The notes beneath the pieces were generated by a model. The model made no database searches. It was given only the letters and a program-made list of their open reading frames with translations, and was not told where the DNA came from. A stretch of 64,000 bases of DNA from Caprimulgus europaeus. Lineage: Eukaryota; Chordata; Aves; Caprimulgiformes; Caprimulgidae. Position numbers and translations under genes: made by a program. Within the stretch, counting starts at the first letter, position 1, and each line of letters starts with the position of its first letter. Positions 1-12,424 of this stretch are shown here, in pieces. The DNA lies in NCBI GenBank assembly GCA_907165065.1, contig OU015523.1, positions 13,205,834-13,269,833 of the forward strand, written 5' to 3'.

Positions 1-667
1 CTCTCCTAACAAGCTTGTCAACACACCTACTTAAAATATCCAGAATAAAAGCACAAACAGAAATCTGATCCTTTATGTGAGATCAGAATTCAGAAAAAAA
101 GGCATTAACCCTTTAAATCTCAAATGTTAATTGTTGCCTTTAGATAGCCACACTTTATTGCCAAAGGCTCTGGGTTGCATATCCAAGTTTACCTGATACA
201 AAGGTACAATCGGTTCTGGACCAGGATGCAGTAGTAATCTTACTGCATCCAGCAATTTTGTAAGAAATCACAGAACAACTTATAAAAAGGACAGAGAGGA
301 GATGATTTGTGTATTTGTAGCCTGGCTCAAGCTTTTCTAAAGAACTAATGGGTGAGAGGGACCAGAAATTCAAACTACCTACCCTGTTCTGCTAGTTCCT
401 AATTGTCTCAGCAAGATCCCTAATTATGGGAAGTCATGCAGGAACCAGACAAAGGCACACAAAAAAACGTACCTGGAATTGCAGAACAAAAATGGAAAGC
501 ATACTGGGAATCCAGAGAAAAATATTTGTGCAATTAATGTGAAAGAAGAAAATGTAAAGCTCAGGAGAGGTTTTTCTGCTCTCTTGTTTGAGACAATAGG
601 GATTTAGTAAAGAATTTGTCTCCATCAAAAGGTGAAGGAGTAAGACTGCTGTCAAAGAGGAAGAAAT

Positions 668-695
668 GAAGATTCCAGTCAGAGCCGGAATCTTC
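668..695. repeat. Perfect 9-bp stem inverted repeat
   Basis: GAAGATTCC (668-676) and GGAATCTTC (687-695) form a stem with a 10-nt loop. A TTTATAAA box and a TGATGTCA motif follow within 35 bp. This could be coincidence. Confidence 0.7.
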
Positions 696-2024
696 GCTTG
701 GTCTGTGATGTCAGCCTGTCTTTATAAAGCTGTGAAGTCAGTCATGAGGTCAGGACAGCACCTGGGCAACAGATAAGACTTGGCTTTCTTTTGTAGAAGA
801 GCCTGGAGAAAGTGGGAGGATCAAAGGTGGTTGTGCAAAGGTAGTGGTCTCCTCAGCTACCTCTCTTGCCACCAAAAGAAAAGATGGAGGAAAAGAGGCA
901 ATCTAAGAGGCAGTGGGGGAAAGAAAAAGGGAAACCAAAACTAGGTTCAGAGGACAGGGAAGCCCAGGAGGAGATGTGGGGATTTATCCCAGTGCTATAC
1001 AGAATTCTTTTGAACATGAAAATATAGCAATCAATCTTGAGCTGAAAGTGTGGATCCTGGAATAATTCTCCAAGGCAAAGAAAGTGATCTCAGAATCAAA
1101 AGGGTTTTCTAACTGAAACTTTGGCTAAGATGGGACAAAAGTGCAGACTTGTTCTTAGCTTGACCTCATCTTAGGATTGAGGAGGAGATTCAGAAGATGA
1201 CTGAAGGTATTTTTAAGGGTTATTCCAGTTCAAAGGATGAATGGAGCTTGAAATAACTTGCTAAATATAAATACAGAAGACTTATAGGTCAGGAGGGTAC
1301 TTTTTGTCTATGTCTGCATCCAAAACTAGATGATCTCTCTTGTTAAACCTCTGCTGCTCATTTGCAAAGACTGGGTGATACCCCTCATCTCTTGAGGCTG
1401 AAGCAAAGAGTGTCTTCCAGGGTGGAGTGAGCTGTATTCTGCCCTCACAGCTATTGGCCTTGCAGTCAGTTTAAGTCTGGTGTGAGAACTGGGAGACACC
1501 AACTGTGATCTCCTTTCTAGCAGGGATACTTATTAGTTCTCAAAGTGTCTCTTGGATTCCTTTACTTTTCTCCCTGCAGACATCAGGAAGGACTTCTCTC
1601 TGAGCCTCGTTGCTGAATTTTGAAGGCACATTTATCCTCTGTTATTTGCAGATACATGTCAGCAGCTTAATGGGGAGGTATGGAGAGGAAAGGACACACT
1701 ATCTAATGGAGACATGAGTGGAAGGGACTAGTCCCATAGTAGGCTGTGAAAGATCTATGCCACAAATCATGTCAAAAAAGCAAAAGCTAATGTTTACCTC
1801 CTCAATTTAATGCTCTCAGCTGCAGAGAAACAAAGCAGAAGAGAAATCAGAAATAAAATCCAATCAGCTATTGAATGGTTTGACCTGGTCCTGGGAGCAC
1901 AGGTTGGCACAGCTGTGAGACACAGCCCCCACCAATGTCCTAGTCTGAAAAAAAGAATTGTGCCAGAGGGACAAGCATTGCTGGTAGACGTTTTCTGCCA
2001 GCTAAATGAAGCTGTAATGGACTA

Positions 2025-2038
2025 GGGGGGGGGGGGGG
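2025..2038. repeat. Poly-G run (14 G)
   Basis: Fourteen consecutive G residues in otherwise balanced sequence. Such runs are slippage-prone and are a common site of sequencing error. Confidence 0.9.
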
Positions 2039-2618
2039 TTTCTTAAGGAATTCCACTTTGTGGAAGATTACAAATTGCATGGAGGACAACTCTGAAAAAA
2101 ATAATTTCCTCTAGATCTTAGACTGGTCAGCCAGAAAGTGGTAGAACGTGTGACTTCTGGGGGTTGAGAATGTTGAGAGTTGTTCTGAGGATACATCTGC
2201 TAAGTGGTAACATAGAAAAGGTGTGGTTTTGTGGCACAGCGTCAGGCTACTTAGGTGGGTATAACATGGCTGTGGGACACATGCATTGTTCAGAGCTGGC
2301 CCTGGTAGGCTGGCCCAGCACTTCATTGTGCCGTGGAGACCTGCAGGATGATACTGCGCTGAGAGCACCGGGGAGAAGAAGGTGCGGGGAATGTACCAGT
2401 TGTGCACTCAGTGCAGGATCCGGTTTGTGGGCAGGGTGCAAGGTGTGGAGATTCATGTAGAACGAGGACAGTAAGGATGAGCAGGCTTGTTTATTCAGTC
2501 CGTGACTGTATGAGGTGGTAAGTCCAGTTCTAGGACCAGAGCAAGCGTACCATGGCCGCACAGCGCTGAAACAGTACATCCTTACTCTGCTGTGTCAAAT
2601 GCTTCTTAAAGAAGTGAA

Positions 2619-2633
2619 GGGACATTCTGTTCT
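2619..2633 (+). promoter_or_regulatory. Consensus-matching GRE-like palindrome
   Basis: GGGACATTCTGTTCT fits RGRACAnnnTGTYCY but is not the ideal palindrome. It is about 53 kb upstream of ATP1B1, with no other support. Confidence 0.25.
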
Positions 2634-2909
2634 GGCAGATTGTAGATCATGCACAGTCTGCTTGCGCTTCACTGACTTCACGATGAGTCAAGTATGGTCT
2701 GGCCTTCCACAGCTGGTGTAAATCCCCTATGTGAATATAAAGCCTCCTAAATGCCATCTTGTCAGCTTTGGATGAAAAGATTATTAAAGTGTGATTGTTT
2801 GCATGCATCTGGCCCAGAAGAAATTTGTAGCGCAGTGACCCGGTAGTGCACAGGCCACATATCCATGATTGTGGAGTCACTGTTCAGGTTCATCAGTTCC
2901 CTGGGCAGA

Positions 2910-2955
2910 GTTCCTCAGACAAAGGATGAACCATGGTACGGGTTCCTCAGACAAA
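2910..2955. repeat. 14-bp direct repeat
   Basis: GTTCCTCAGACAAA occurs exactly at 2910-2923 and 2942-2955. No other structure joins the two copies. Confidence 0.85.
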
Positions 2956-5300
2956 ACAGCTTGTGATCCTGTGATTGGAGATTATATCACAGTGCCTTAC
3001 CTCCAGCAGGGGACAAAGGTTTCATAGGCAGTTCTAATCCTGGCATTTCCTACCTGCAAGTCCATTATTTTATGCCGTTGGTGATGTTCTTTTTGTCTGT
3101 CATATGATCATAAGTCTATGCTTGTGAGCATTTTCCACACAGTACTTGGATATTTTGTCTGTAACTCCTTAACAGTGTGCTTTTGTGTCTTCCTTTGCAG
3201 AACTTTTGCTACTACTCTGTTTGTAATCTTTAGTGATCAATTCTGCTATGAAACAAAGCAGCCTAAGACATGATTGCTTAAGCATCTACAATAATGAGAC
3301 TAAATGTTTGGCATTGAGGAGCTGCTGTAAACAGAGCTCCCTTTGTGATGGATTCCTACTGGAAGTTATTGAAATCTCATATCAGTATTTTTCGTTAAGT
3401 TTTAAAACATACTGCTTCCTTTATTACCTGCATCTCTAGCAATTCTCTTTGTCATTCAACAAATTAATAATGCAGCTGCGTTAGAAGCCAGTTTTGCATC
3501 TGAACTCGAGGGTGACTTTCACCAGAATGCAATTCAGTTACGTGCTGTGTCAGATGCCAGGTGCCAGGGCCAACCTGGAACGAACACTGAGCTGGTTTGT
3601 TACAGGGCTCTTGGAAGTGGGGCTGCTTTCATGCCTCTGCCAGGAAGGGATGAGCAGCCTTCCTCACTGTGAGGCTGTTCCCTACATCCATAACCAGAGG
3701 CTGCTGGTGGCTGTTGTCCCATTAGGAGCTACAGTAGCTAACCTGATTTTCAAATGGAAGCTTGCCCTTGGTAAGATCAGAAACCTTCATGCTGCAAATT
3801 GAGTGCACTTTTAAATAAATACAGTGCCTCTTCAGAGCAGTGTCAGGCTTTCCAGTGACGTAGCAAAAGTGAATTTAGCTGCTGTAAGTATGAGGAACAG
3901 ATACTGAGATCGACTCCTGTGACAAAAAGGGGAAGGAAGGGATGGAGTACAGATGGGAGGAGCAGTGGTGGTGACCCTGTGTAGAGATCAGAGGAGTGAG
4001 GACAGCTCATGCTGCTAGCCCTGATGCTGGAAATAGCAGCTGTCCACACACTCTGAACCCAGTTGACCAGAGCTGTCGGCAGCAGAAGACAGTCTGGCTC
4101 TCCAGCACCCTGGAATAGTCAAAACAGGCAGCTGGGTCATAGCTGGTTTGTGTGCTAAATGCTTTATTGATTCCTAGAGCAAGCCCTGCACCCATCTACA
4201 TGTGGCCTCAATTATTTCCCTTTATGTTTGCATTGCACTACTTTTCCCCTCTCACTGCTAAATCCCTTTCCATTTTTGTGTGTGGTCTGTTGAGAGGGAA
4301 AGACCTTACCAGCACTCTTTTGTAACAGGGATGCTCTTTTAATCCAACTGGTAGCAGTCTGTGTGGTTGTACTCAACATCTTTGTTTCCATCTCCTGCTG
4401 CCTACCTGTGCAGGGTGGGCTGCTGCCCACATTTCAGGTCTGGCAGTAACGTGATGGATTGTCTCACAGTGGGCATGGCTGAAGCGTATGAAAGGACAAT
4501 AAGCATTACCCCAAATTGTCAACAAGGGTAAATATTAGCTTCATTAGTGGGGACTTCTCTCTTTTCCATGCCACCATATAATGTCAGTGTTGCAACAGCA
4601 TCTTTAGTTCTTGTTTGCTAACTGCTGAGGCCATGGTGATTGGGAAATTACTCATGTGCCCAAATCCAGGAGAGCAAGGGGAGCATTTTCCCCTGTGCTG
4701 CAGCCAAACCCCCTTTCTTCCAGCATAGCACAAACCTGCTACACAAGCTTCATTCTAAAAGTGTAGAGAGAGGGGGGTGGCAGATGAGGAAAAGATAGAA
4801 GCATGTCCAGGAGGCTGGTGCCCTCGATACCCCTGGCATGGAAGCTGCAGCTGTGTTTCAATGGCAGCAGCAGAGCACTAGAAAAGTGAGCAGCATCTCT
4901 TTTGTCCCTCGTGGCAGACCGGCACTGACTCTAATCCAGACAATGGGATAGGGAGGCAGCCACGGTTTTGTCTGGACCCTGGGGACCTGCCAGCTGTTCA
5001 CAGCTGGGACTGAGGCAGCACTTCCGTGGGAGTGAGGGAATGTGGGCATCGTCCAGAGTGAGATGATGAACAGGAAGGAATTGGCAGATGCAAACAGAGA
5101 GGGTATCGTTCATTGGGGAAATGACTGATGTTCAGGAACACTTGTCCTGGGGACAATCTGGAGGGCACTGGCTTGGAGATTGCGGTGTGTTCTGTGATCC
5201 AAAGGTTAGAAATATGAGGCTTAGCAAGTGCAGCAATAAAGGAGGGAAGCCAAGCCAGCTCACAGAGTAAAACCCAAGAGATAGTTTAACTATACCATAG

Positions 5301-5360
5301 GCTTACTAAATTGCTTACTAAATTGCTTACTAAATTGCTTACTAAATTGCTTACTAAATT
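5301..5360. repeat. 12-bp tandem repeat, five perfect copies
   Basis: The unit GCTTACTAAATT is repeated five times without a single mismatch, followed by a partial GCT. Perfect identity suggests recent expansion by slippage or unequal exchange, so the copy number is probably variable in the population. Confidence 0.97.
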
Positions 5361-8300
5361 GCTAGGCCTTACTGTTGAATATGAGTTACAGAGCTTTAAA
5401 ATGCAACTTCGTATCTTCTTCCCATTTTCTGATACACAAAGTACCTATGGCAGGCTTGTTTGCATCTCATAAAAGACTGGAGGGGTGTTTCTGTTCCTCT
5501 GGAAGAACAACAGGGAGAAGTTTCCCACCATGAGCTGTGGGCAGGCTGGATTGTAGCAGTGCTCCTGCTGCTCCTGGGCACCCTGCTGCACAAGCAGCTT
5601 CCCACACAGAGGGTACCGTTTGCTCACATGTCGGGAGAGAGTGTGGAGTAGCTCAGGTACTGCAAGTGATTCCTTCCCTCTTCATATGAATAGGCTTTTA
5701 TCACAGAAAGCGAGGCATCCACGCAGACATTTTCACCAGTTCCACTGTACCACTTTACTTCCACATCTGAGATTGTGTGTGACTGAGTTTCCCTAAACTG
5801 AACGAGCCCTCTGAAAACTAAGAGCTGGTTACTCAGCCCTTTGCACTGGTTTAAAACTGATCTTTAAAAATCACTTTTAAAATTATTTTAAAAATCCATT
5901 TTAAACTTAAGTAGTGACATTTTCTTGTCGCAGAGGCAAAGAGAAGAAAGGAAGGGAAGAGGGCAGTGGACTACCTGTGTGTGTATGTGCGTGCTGCCTT
6001 TAAAAACAAGGCCTGTCTCAGGCATTTGGATTTCACTGTTTCTTTCTCTTTAGGAACCAGTGTAGAAACTTTTATGAGCTGCCAGCTATTGATAATATAC
6101 CTGGGTGGGACAGCCTCAGTTGAGATTTCTGCTAGGTACCTACCTTCTCATTGTGTTTTCAGACAAGACCAGAAGGGCAGAAGCATGCCTGGATTGAGAG
6201 AGGGGATGAGCAGGTGTCATCATCTCTTAAAATTATGCTCTCTGCCAATAACTTGCTTTTCTCCTGTGGACAAGCAGTTTAGTTTCTCTGTGCCTACAAT
6301 GGTGGCTTGATGACATAAAGTCTTCTTTGATAATACACGCTTCAGGTATTGCTACTTCAGTTCCCAGCATCATCATCCTCTCCTTCCTCCCCAACTCATT
6401 CCTGCTTTTGTGCCACTGCATGTTACTACCATGTTCAGAGTCAGTCACCATTTTCCCAGCAGTATTATCAGTCTAGTAACTGCTGAGACTATAAAATACA
6501 CCAACAACAAAGGTTTGTTAGATTTGTTTGGTTTTGAGTAGGAATAGTTACACAATCGGGTTTATGGAATAGCACCTGGTTGAGGGTCAGCCTGTTGGGT
6601 GGTGGCAGTGGCACAAGGAAGGAGTGAGGAAGAGGCAGCAGTTGCTGAAGACCTTGCTGCCATCACATTCCTCATACTGACAAACTGCAGCCTCCATTTC
6701 AGCATTGAACAGCAATGAGAGAAGGTGCTGTGCGTCATCACTAAAGGATGTTTGCAGAGTGTTGTGAGATCCTTGCAGATGCCTTGCAGAAAAATGTCCT
6801 TGAACAGACATCTCTGTTCTTACCCTACACGATTTTCTCAGACAGTAATAAACAAGAATCGTTGCAGGTCATGGCTAGCCTTGGAGCATGAACTCCTGCT
6901 TGCGAAGAAGACGTCTGGATGGTGTAAGAATCACATGTTTTGAGAAAAAGGAGGGAGGAGGTGTTGTTAGGTTGCAGATACTTTTCTGTTGTCTAACTGT
7001 GAGAAGGTGGAGAAGAGACTCACAGCTATGGGTCAGACTTTTGACCCTGTTCAGTGTGCAGTGGGCTGAGCAACTTTTGTCTAGCAGGCTGCAACTGTTG
7101 AGAGCAGTAAGGCTATAATTTGCAGTTACCAGATTAAATGTTACACTTCTCCCATTCCACCATAGTTGTTTGTTGTCATTCTTCTCCCCCAACTCAGTTG
7201 TCCTGTCTGTGGTGCTGGAAAGAGCGTTTATGTCGTAGTGCTGTGAACCAGATAGCCATTTTGAGGGGAAAGTTGTTTCTCATCCTGAGCTAAATCAGGA
7301 GCTGGGTACACAAACAGTAGGGTCAGCTCAAACAAGAGTGAGGTGCAAGAGCATGAATGAATGATTAAAGGTGAAGAACAACAAGGCTTTTTGAGCCAAG
7401 TTGAGCAGCAGTGGTGTCTCAGTCCACCAAGAGTGAAAAAAAAGAAGTTAAGTCTTACCTATCTTCTGGAAGTCTTGGCTTTTCCCTTTTTAAAAGGCAA
7501 ATGAACAGAAAATATGCACCATGACTTGACAGCTAATTACAGCCAGGAAAGAAGAGGAGGAAGAGAAAACATAAACAAGTGGAGCAGAAGGATCTTATAA
7601 AAGCATTTTCTGTTGCAGCAATCTGTTTATAAGGAACACACAGAGGCAGCCCTCTTTGAGTGGGTCCCCTGGTTCGGCTGCAAGTTCACTGCTCTCATAA
7701 GATTCTTTATCCCCCGCTGAAGTACTGGAGACATTCACCATTGCACCCAGGTACCGACCACTGCACAGCCCAGCTCCCACTTTGGGCCACCCAGCAAGCT
7801 GGATCACCTTTCTGATCTGGCTGAAAACTTGCTCAGCAGAAGTCACTAGATCTGACACAAAAGAAGAGCTTGAATCATGCAGCAGCTCAGGGGTTGAGGA
7901 GTTTAAGCCAACTGTGAAATGGCCAAGGGGCAGACCAGGGGCCTACATTTCCCCATCCCACAGGATACCCAACGTGGGAGCAAGAAGGTAGTTTTTAGTG
8001 AACACAGTAGGCCGTGTAGCACACTATGTATTATACTAGGCAGATGGTTATAACCAAACAAGAGCTCTATTTTGCAGAAACACTGAGATCAGGGTGTTAT
8101 TGCATTAAAGGTTTTGTCCTGAGACTGACGTAGAGCGTATCTGCTCTGAAAAGCCTCTAAAGCCTCCAAAGACACTTCCAATGTGGTGGCAAATGTTGTC
8201 ATCTGCAAGGGGCCATTCAGCATCTAGTGGGTAACAACTCCTCTGCAGTGACATTGGTGCTGGTTTTGGAGGGATTTGAGGTGGGAGCTCAGTGAGAAGG

Positions 8301-9618
8301 GATTTGCTTTTATGACTAGAAGGAGTGGAGGAAGAATAAGGAGAAAACAGGGAAGAGAAGTGAGAATCAGTTGTGGAGGGAGGCTGGTCTGAGGGGATCA
8401 GAAGGGAGGATGCAGGAGCAAACTGCTATTCAAGAAGAAATGCCTCATATAAAATTGTAGAGAATGTGGGTGACATTGTGAGTACAGCTTTGAACTTGCT
8501 AACGTGATCCTATGTCTGTTCCTGCCAGCCTCTAATACAATGACCTGTGCACCTGGCTCCTTGCAATATGTACTTTATCTTTTCTTTTTTTGCTTTTTTC
8601 CACACAAGCCTGTATCACTCTGAGGTAGAAGATTCTCCATGGCTCTCTAAAGGGAGTCAATCTTGTATAGTTACTGGTGGGTGTGAGGAATATTTATTTT
8701 TAGGGGAGCTTTTGGAAATGGAGAGACAAAAGAAGGGAGGACCCATGCAATAGCAAAAAAAATTTATATTTTTTTTCTTGTATGCTGCTGCTGTACACTG
8801 CTAACCTGTTACCCCAAATACAGCTGCGTTTCAGGAGCAAGAAAAGTCCTTGTAACACCCTGCGGATCCCATGGGATGGGATGCACCAGGCCAGTGTGAC
8901 AGTTGTGCAGCACTTATCCTTTAATTGCCAGCTCTGTCCTTGCTTGTAGAGTCAGCTTGCTCTTCTGACTGGACTCCCCATAGGCTTTTTGCCAGCCCAG
9001 TTCTGTAGAAATTCTGCATCATTTTGTATGGAGGTGGTTTTGCATGGCACAGCTTTAAACACTGCAGGCTGGTTCTCCTTTTTTTTTTTTTCTTTTTCTC
9101 TTTATTCCTTGCTTGCTTTTATTTTGCCCCCTTTGTTTTTTCCACCGTATTGTTCATTTATTTGCACTCCCTTTGTGCCTTGTCTCAAGGCTGTGAGCAC
9201 TATCTCAGTGCAGGGAATTCATCGCGCTACCACGTCACAGTGGCAAGAGCCCATTCAGAGATGAGGGAGTGTTTGTTAAAGGGGAAACCGTGTGATCCAC
9301 GGCTTCATGTTTGCACAGAGCAATGTACAAAGACTGTCCCCTTTGGCACCACTTTATCTCCTACTGTTTATGACAAAGTGTGAATTGAGGAAGAGAGAAA
9401 TTATGACAAAGGAACAAGTTGGAACCTATGGAAAGGGAGAGAGAGCAAGCAGGGGAAATGTCCAAAACCACAGGCCACGGTGGGACCCCATGGAGAGCAG
9501 CTGTGATTTGGTGCGAGACATCTAACAAGTGGGTGGGAGGAGAGAGCAGGGTCTACACCTTTGGGGGAGGTGCCACATTTCTGCTGCTGAGCTGCTGCAG
9601 TTTACAGACAAATGCCTT
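5361..9618. other. Intergenic, no gene recognised
   Basis: An A/T-rich quasi-repeat of TTTTAAAA-like blocks lies at about 5858-5909, and an A-run/T-run pair at about 8755-8778. No coding or RNA gene was identified. Confidence 0.6.
9075..9143. repeat. Pyrimidine-rich tract with T13 run
   Basis: A T13 run at 9079-9091 starts a T/C-rich stretch. No splice acceptor context with a plausible exon follows it, so I treat it as simple sequence. Confidence 0.8.
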
Positions 9619-9672
9619 CGGTTGAACTTGATGATCTTAAAGGTCTTTTCCAACCTAAATGATTCTTTGATT
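9619..9672 (+). mobile_element. CR1 3'-end fragment
   Basis: A stretch of about 54 bp (GGTTGAACTTGATGATCTTA, then an AGGTCTTTTCCAACCTAAAT and GATTCTTTGATT) matches the final bases of the CR1 3' UTR. Only the tail was inserted or has survived. It carries one substitution in the ATTCTATG terminal motif. Confidence 0.85.
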
Positions 9673-12424
9673 ACCTTGAGCTCATCTCAGTTTAACATTG
9701 CACTCCGATGTTCAGCTGTGAAATGCAGCGGCTGAAAAGCAGGTACATAGCCCTGCCTCTGCACGGTGGGAGCAGACAGCAAAGTGGTGTAACTGCCAGG
9801 CAGCTCTGAAAAATCTGTCCCTGAATGTAAGTTAGTGCCTGGCCTTCCCATGTGAGGTTCAAGACAGTGGGGCCATAGGAGGAGTGAGCTACCATGTCAG
9901 CAGTGAGAAGATAAATTCTAATGGATATGATAAAAGAGGGCTGAATGAAAGAAAAAGCTCACCACTGTCAGAGTTAAAAATACAAAAAGGAATGCTTGGG
10001 AGAGAAAAAATGAGGATGCTTTGTTAACTCCACTGCACTATATGGCAAACGTGGTACCTTCTTGAGCCCAGACTGGAAGGTGGGTAATACAAGTCCCATT
10101 GGTGCTCACTGTAGTAGCTTAGGCCTGCGCTGAGTTTGGCCTCCTAGGGCTCCACGGAGAAATAGGAGATGATGATGGAAAAGCCATTGGACACAGCTGG
10201 TACCTGTGGGCAAGAATGGGGAAGGAAACAAGAAAGGTCCTGAAACGAGGCAGAGTCATAGCATAAAAAGCTTTATAAGCAAGGACCCGGATTCTGTGTT
10301 GCCTTCTGTAGGTAGTTCTGATATTGGTCCTTGGCTAGACTGGGGCCCTAGAGAGCTGTTCTTGTATAAATTCACTTGCTGACATTCACACCTGAACACT
10401 TGGATCTCGCTTCCAAGCACTGGTGCTGAAATGTTTATGTAACACACTTGCATGTGTGTTGCATGCAATATAACCTATTCCTTGTACCTAAATGAGCTTT
10501 TCATGTTTATTGTTCAGATGGTGGATATTTCTTTACATATTACAAGATTCATAGCCTTAATTTCAGAGATCAGTGTGACTTCTAATAAGCAATTAAGTCC
10601 ATGGCAAGTCAATCACTCTATAATTAGCTCCAATCTGTGTTCCCATTAGCTGCAACATCCTTTACCTGCCATTGAGCAGCCAGCAGTAAAAGGTGTGAAA
10701 ATCCTTGTAACCTTGGAAATGCATCCAAAAAACTGAAGCAATCCCCTCCAGCCAGATACTTGCAATCTACTGAGAACATATAGCAGGAGTTGTCTGTTGG
10801 AGAAAACACTGCTGAGGAAATCCTCAACTGCAGTATTTAGTAAAGCTTAGTTCTTTTTATTAATCTTGAGAAACTATGAAAGGTAATTTATCTGGTGGCA
10901 AAGTACGGATAAACAGTCCCCATTACAGCACTTTTTGTCTCTATGTGTATCAATTTAGAGATAGCTCTGGCTTTACAGGCAGGACTAGATTTTTTTTAAA
11001 GCCATATGGTGATGTAAAGACCTAGGCATAGGATATTAAGCTGCTACCAGGCACTGCAGGGAAGATAGGTACCTTACTCCCACTAAATCCATAGTTAGCT
11101 ATTGCATAAACCAGCTTGCAGCTTGGGTTTGGTTCTCTCACCACTGTGCCTTTATGTACGAGTTGCTTTGAATGGGTCCTCTCTAGTGTTTCTTTAATGT
11201 GCCACAATGCAGGGATAAACAGGAGGTAGTTATTCACCCCAGTAGTATTCTCTTGCTTTTTTATCCTCTGATGGTATTTGAGTGTGTGCATTTTTCATCA
11301 GACGCAAAAGACTACTAAATGTGCATTGCCACAGAGAAAACAGCTCTCCTGTGTTCCAGTTAACTGATACCTCCTGAAGTGATAAAACTAAAGACAGGCA
11401 GGGTTTAGAAGGAAGAGCGTTCCTCATCAGTGCTTCTCCCCACACACTTTTAATGGCAAAAATTGCCATTGACAGAAAGATATTAACAGTGAATAGTCCG
11501 ACAGCCCATCAAAATGGTTCAGGAGGTCTGTACAGAGCATGGGCATCTATAATCAGCTCATTTTTAACTCTGCAACTCTTAACAACCCTGTGCTGATAGC
11601 AGCATTATCCTAAAAGAGAAAAGCTGTTCTTCTGCAGAGCTCCCTGGCTTCCTCAGTCCTCCTTTGCCTCCAGCTATCTGCCCTGTACCTCACTGTGATT
11701 TGTGCATTTCTGTCTCTGAGGCAACAGACTGGTTGTGCCAGAGCAAAGGGCCAAGATGAAAAGGGGCAGAGGTTCTGTGTGTGTGTGTGGGAAACCTTCA
11801 GGCATGGAAGGAAGTTTCATATGGAAAAGGTACCCAATAAACATCCAGCACTATACCGAAGAACAGCATACTTGTGAAGAGAAGAAAAAATAGCCAAGTT
11901 AGGGGGCTGATCCCCCAGAGACTTTTGGGGTAGTAACCTGTTACTAAAGCTAGGGGTAGGAGGGTAACAAAAAAAATTATTCTGCAACATTTTTATTTTT
12001 GTGTGTGGTTTTTAAACAGAACCATAATGTTTTCCCTAAAGTACAATTTTTCAAATGTGTAATTTAGGCTCAGCTGGAGCATTCAAGGGTGCTTTTCCCT
12101 CTCACTGTTGACCTTTTGCTTCATCGAACATTTGAAAATGGAAAATTGTCTTTTTCTGTTCTGCTAGACACAATGTCATTGCTGTCAATGCTGTTGCAGA
12201 GAAAGTGCAAGTGTACCTTGTATTTTCCCAAGGAAAAGATTTGACTGAAATATGTTTGGGACTTTGCTGTGAATGGCTTGAGCAGACTCTGTGAAAGGCT
12301 TTATGGGGAGCTGGCAGGGTCAGAGGAGCCTGCAGTAGTTTCCCATGCAAGGAGCCATTTTCTGCACTGGGGAGATTTCATGTGATTTAGTTTACTGCAT
12401 TCTCCTAGAGAATTGTCTCCTTTA
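9673..12424. other. Intergenic, no gene recognised; possible conserved element at about 10480-10640
   Basis: Mostly ordinary sequence. The segment about 10480-10640 is AT-rich and of high complexity, with TAATT-type homeodomain cores and a Fox-like TGTTTATTG. It looks like conserved non-coding DNA, but I cannot test conservation here. Confidence 0.45.

Larger units (their letters stand above)
1..5300. other. Intergenic, no gene recognised
   Basis: Unique-looking, CpG-poor sequence with purine-rich patches (about 860-960). Besides the hairpin at 668-695, the GRE-like site at 2619, the direct repeat at 2910 and the poly-G run, I see nothing. The open frames are short and have no splice support. 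Confidence 0.6.
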
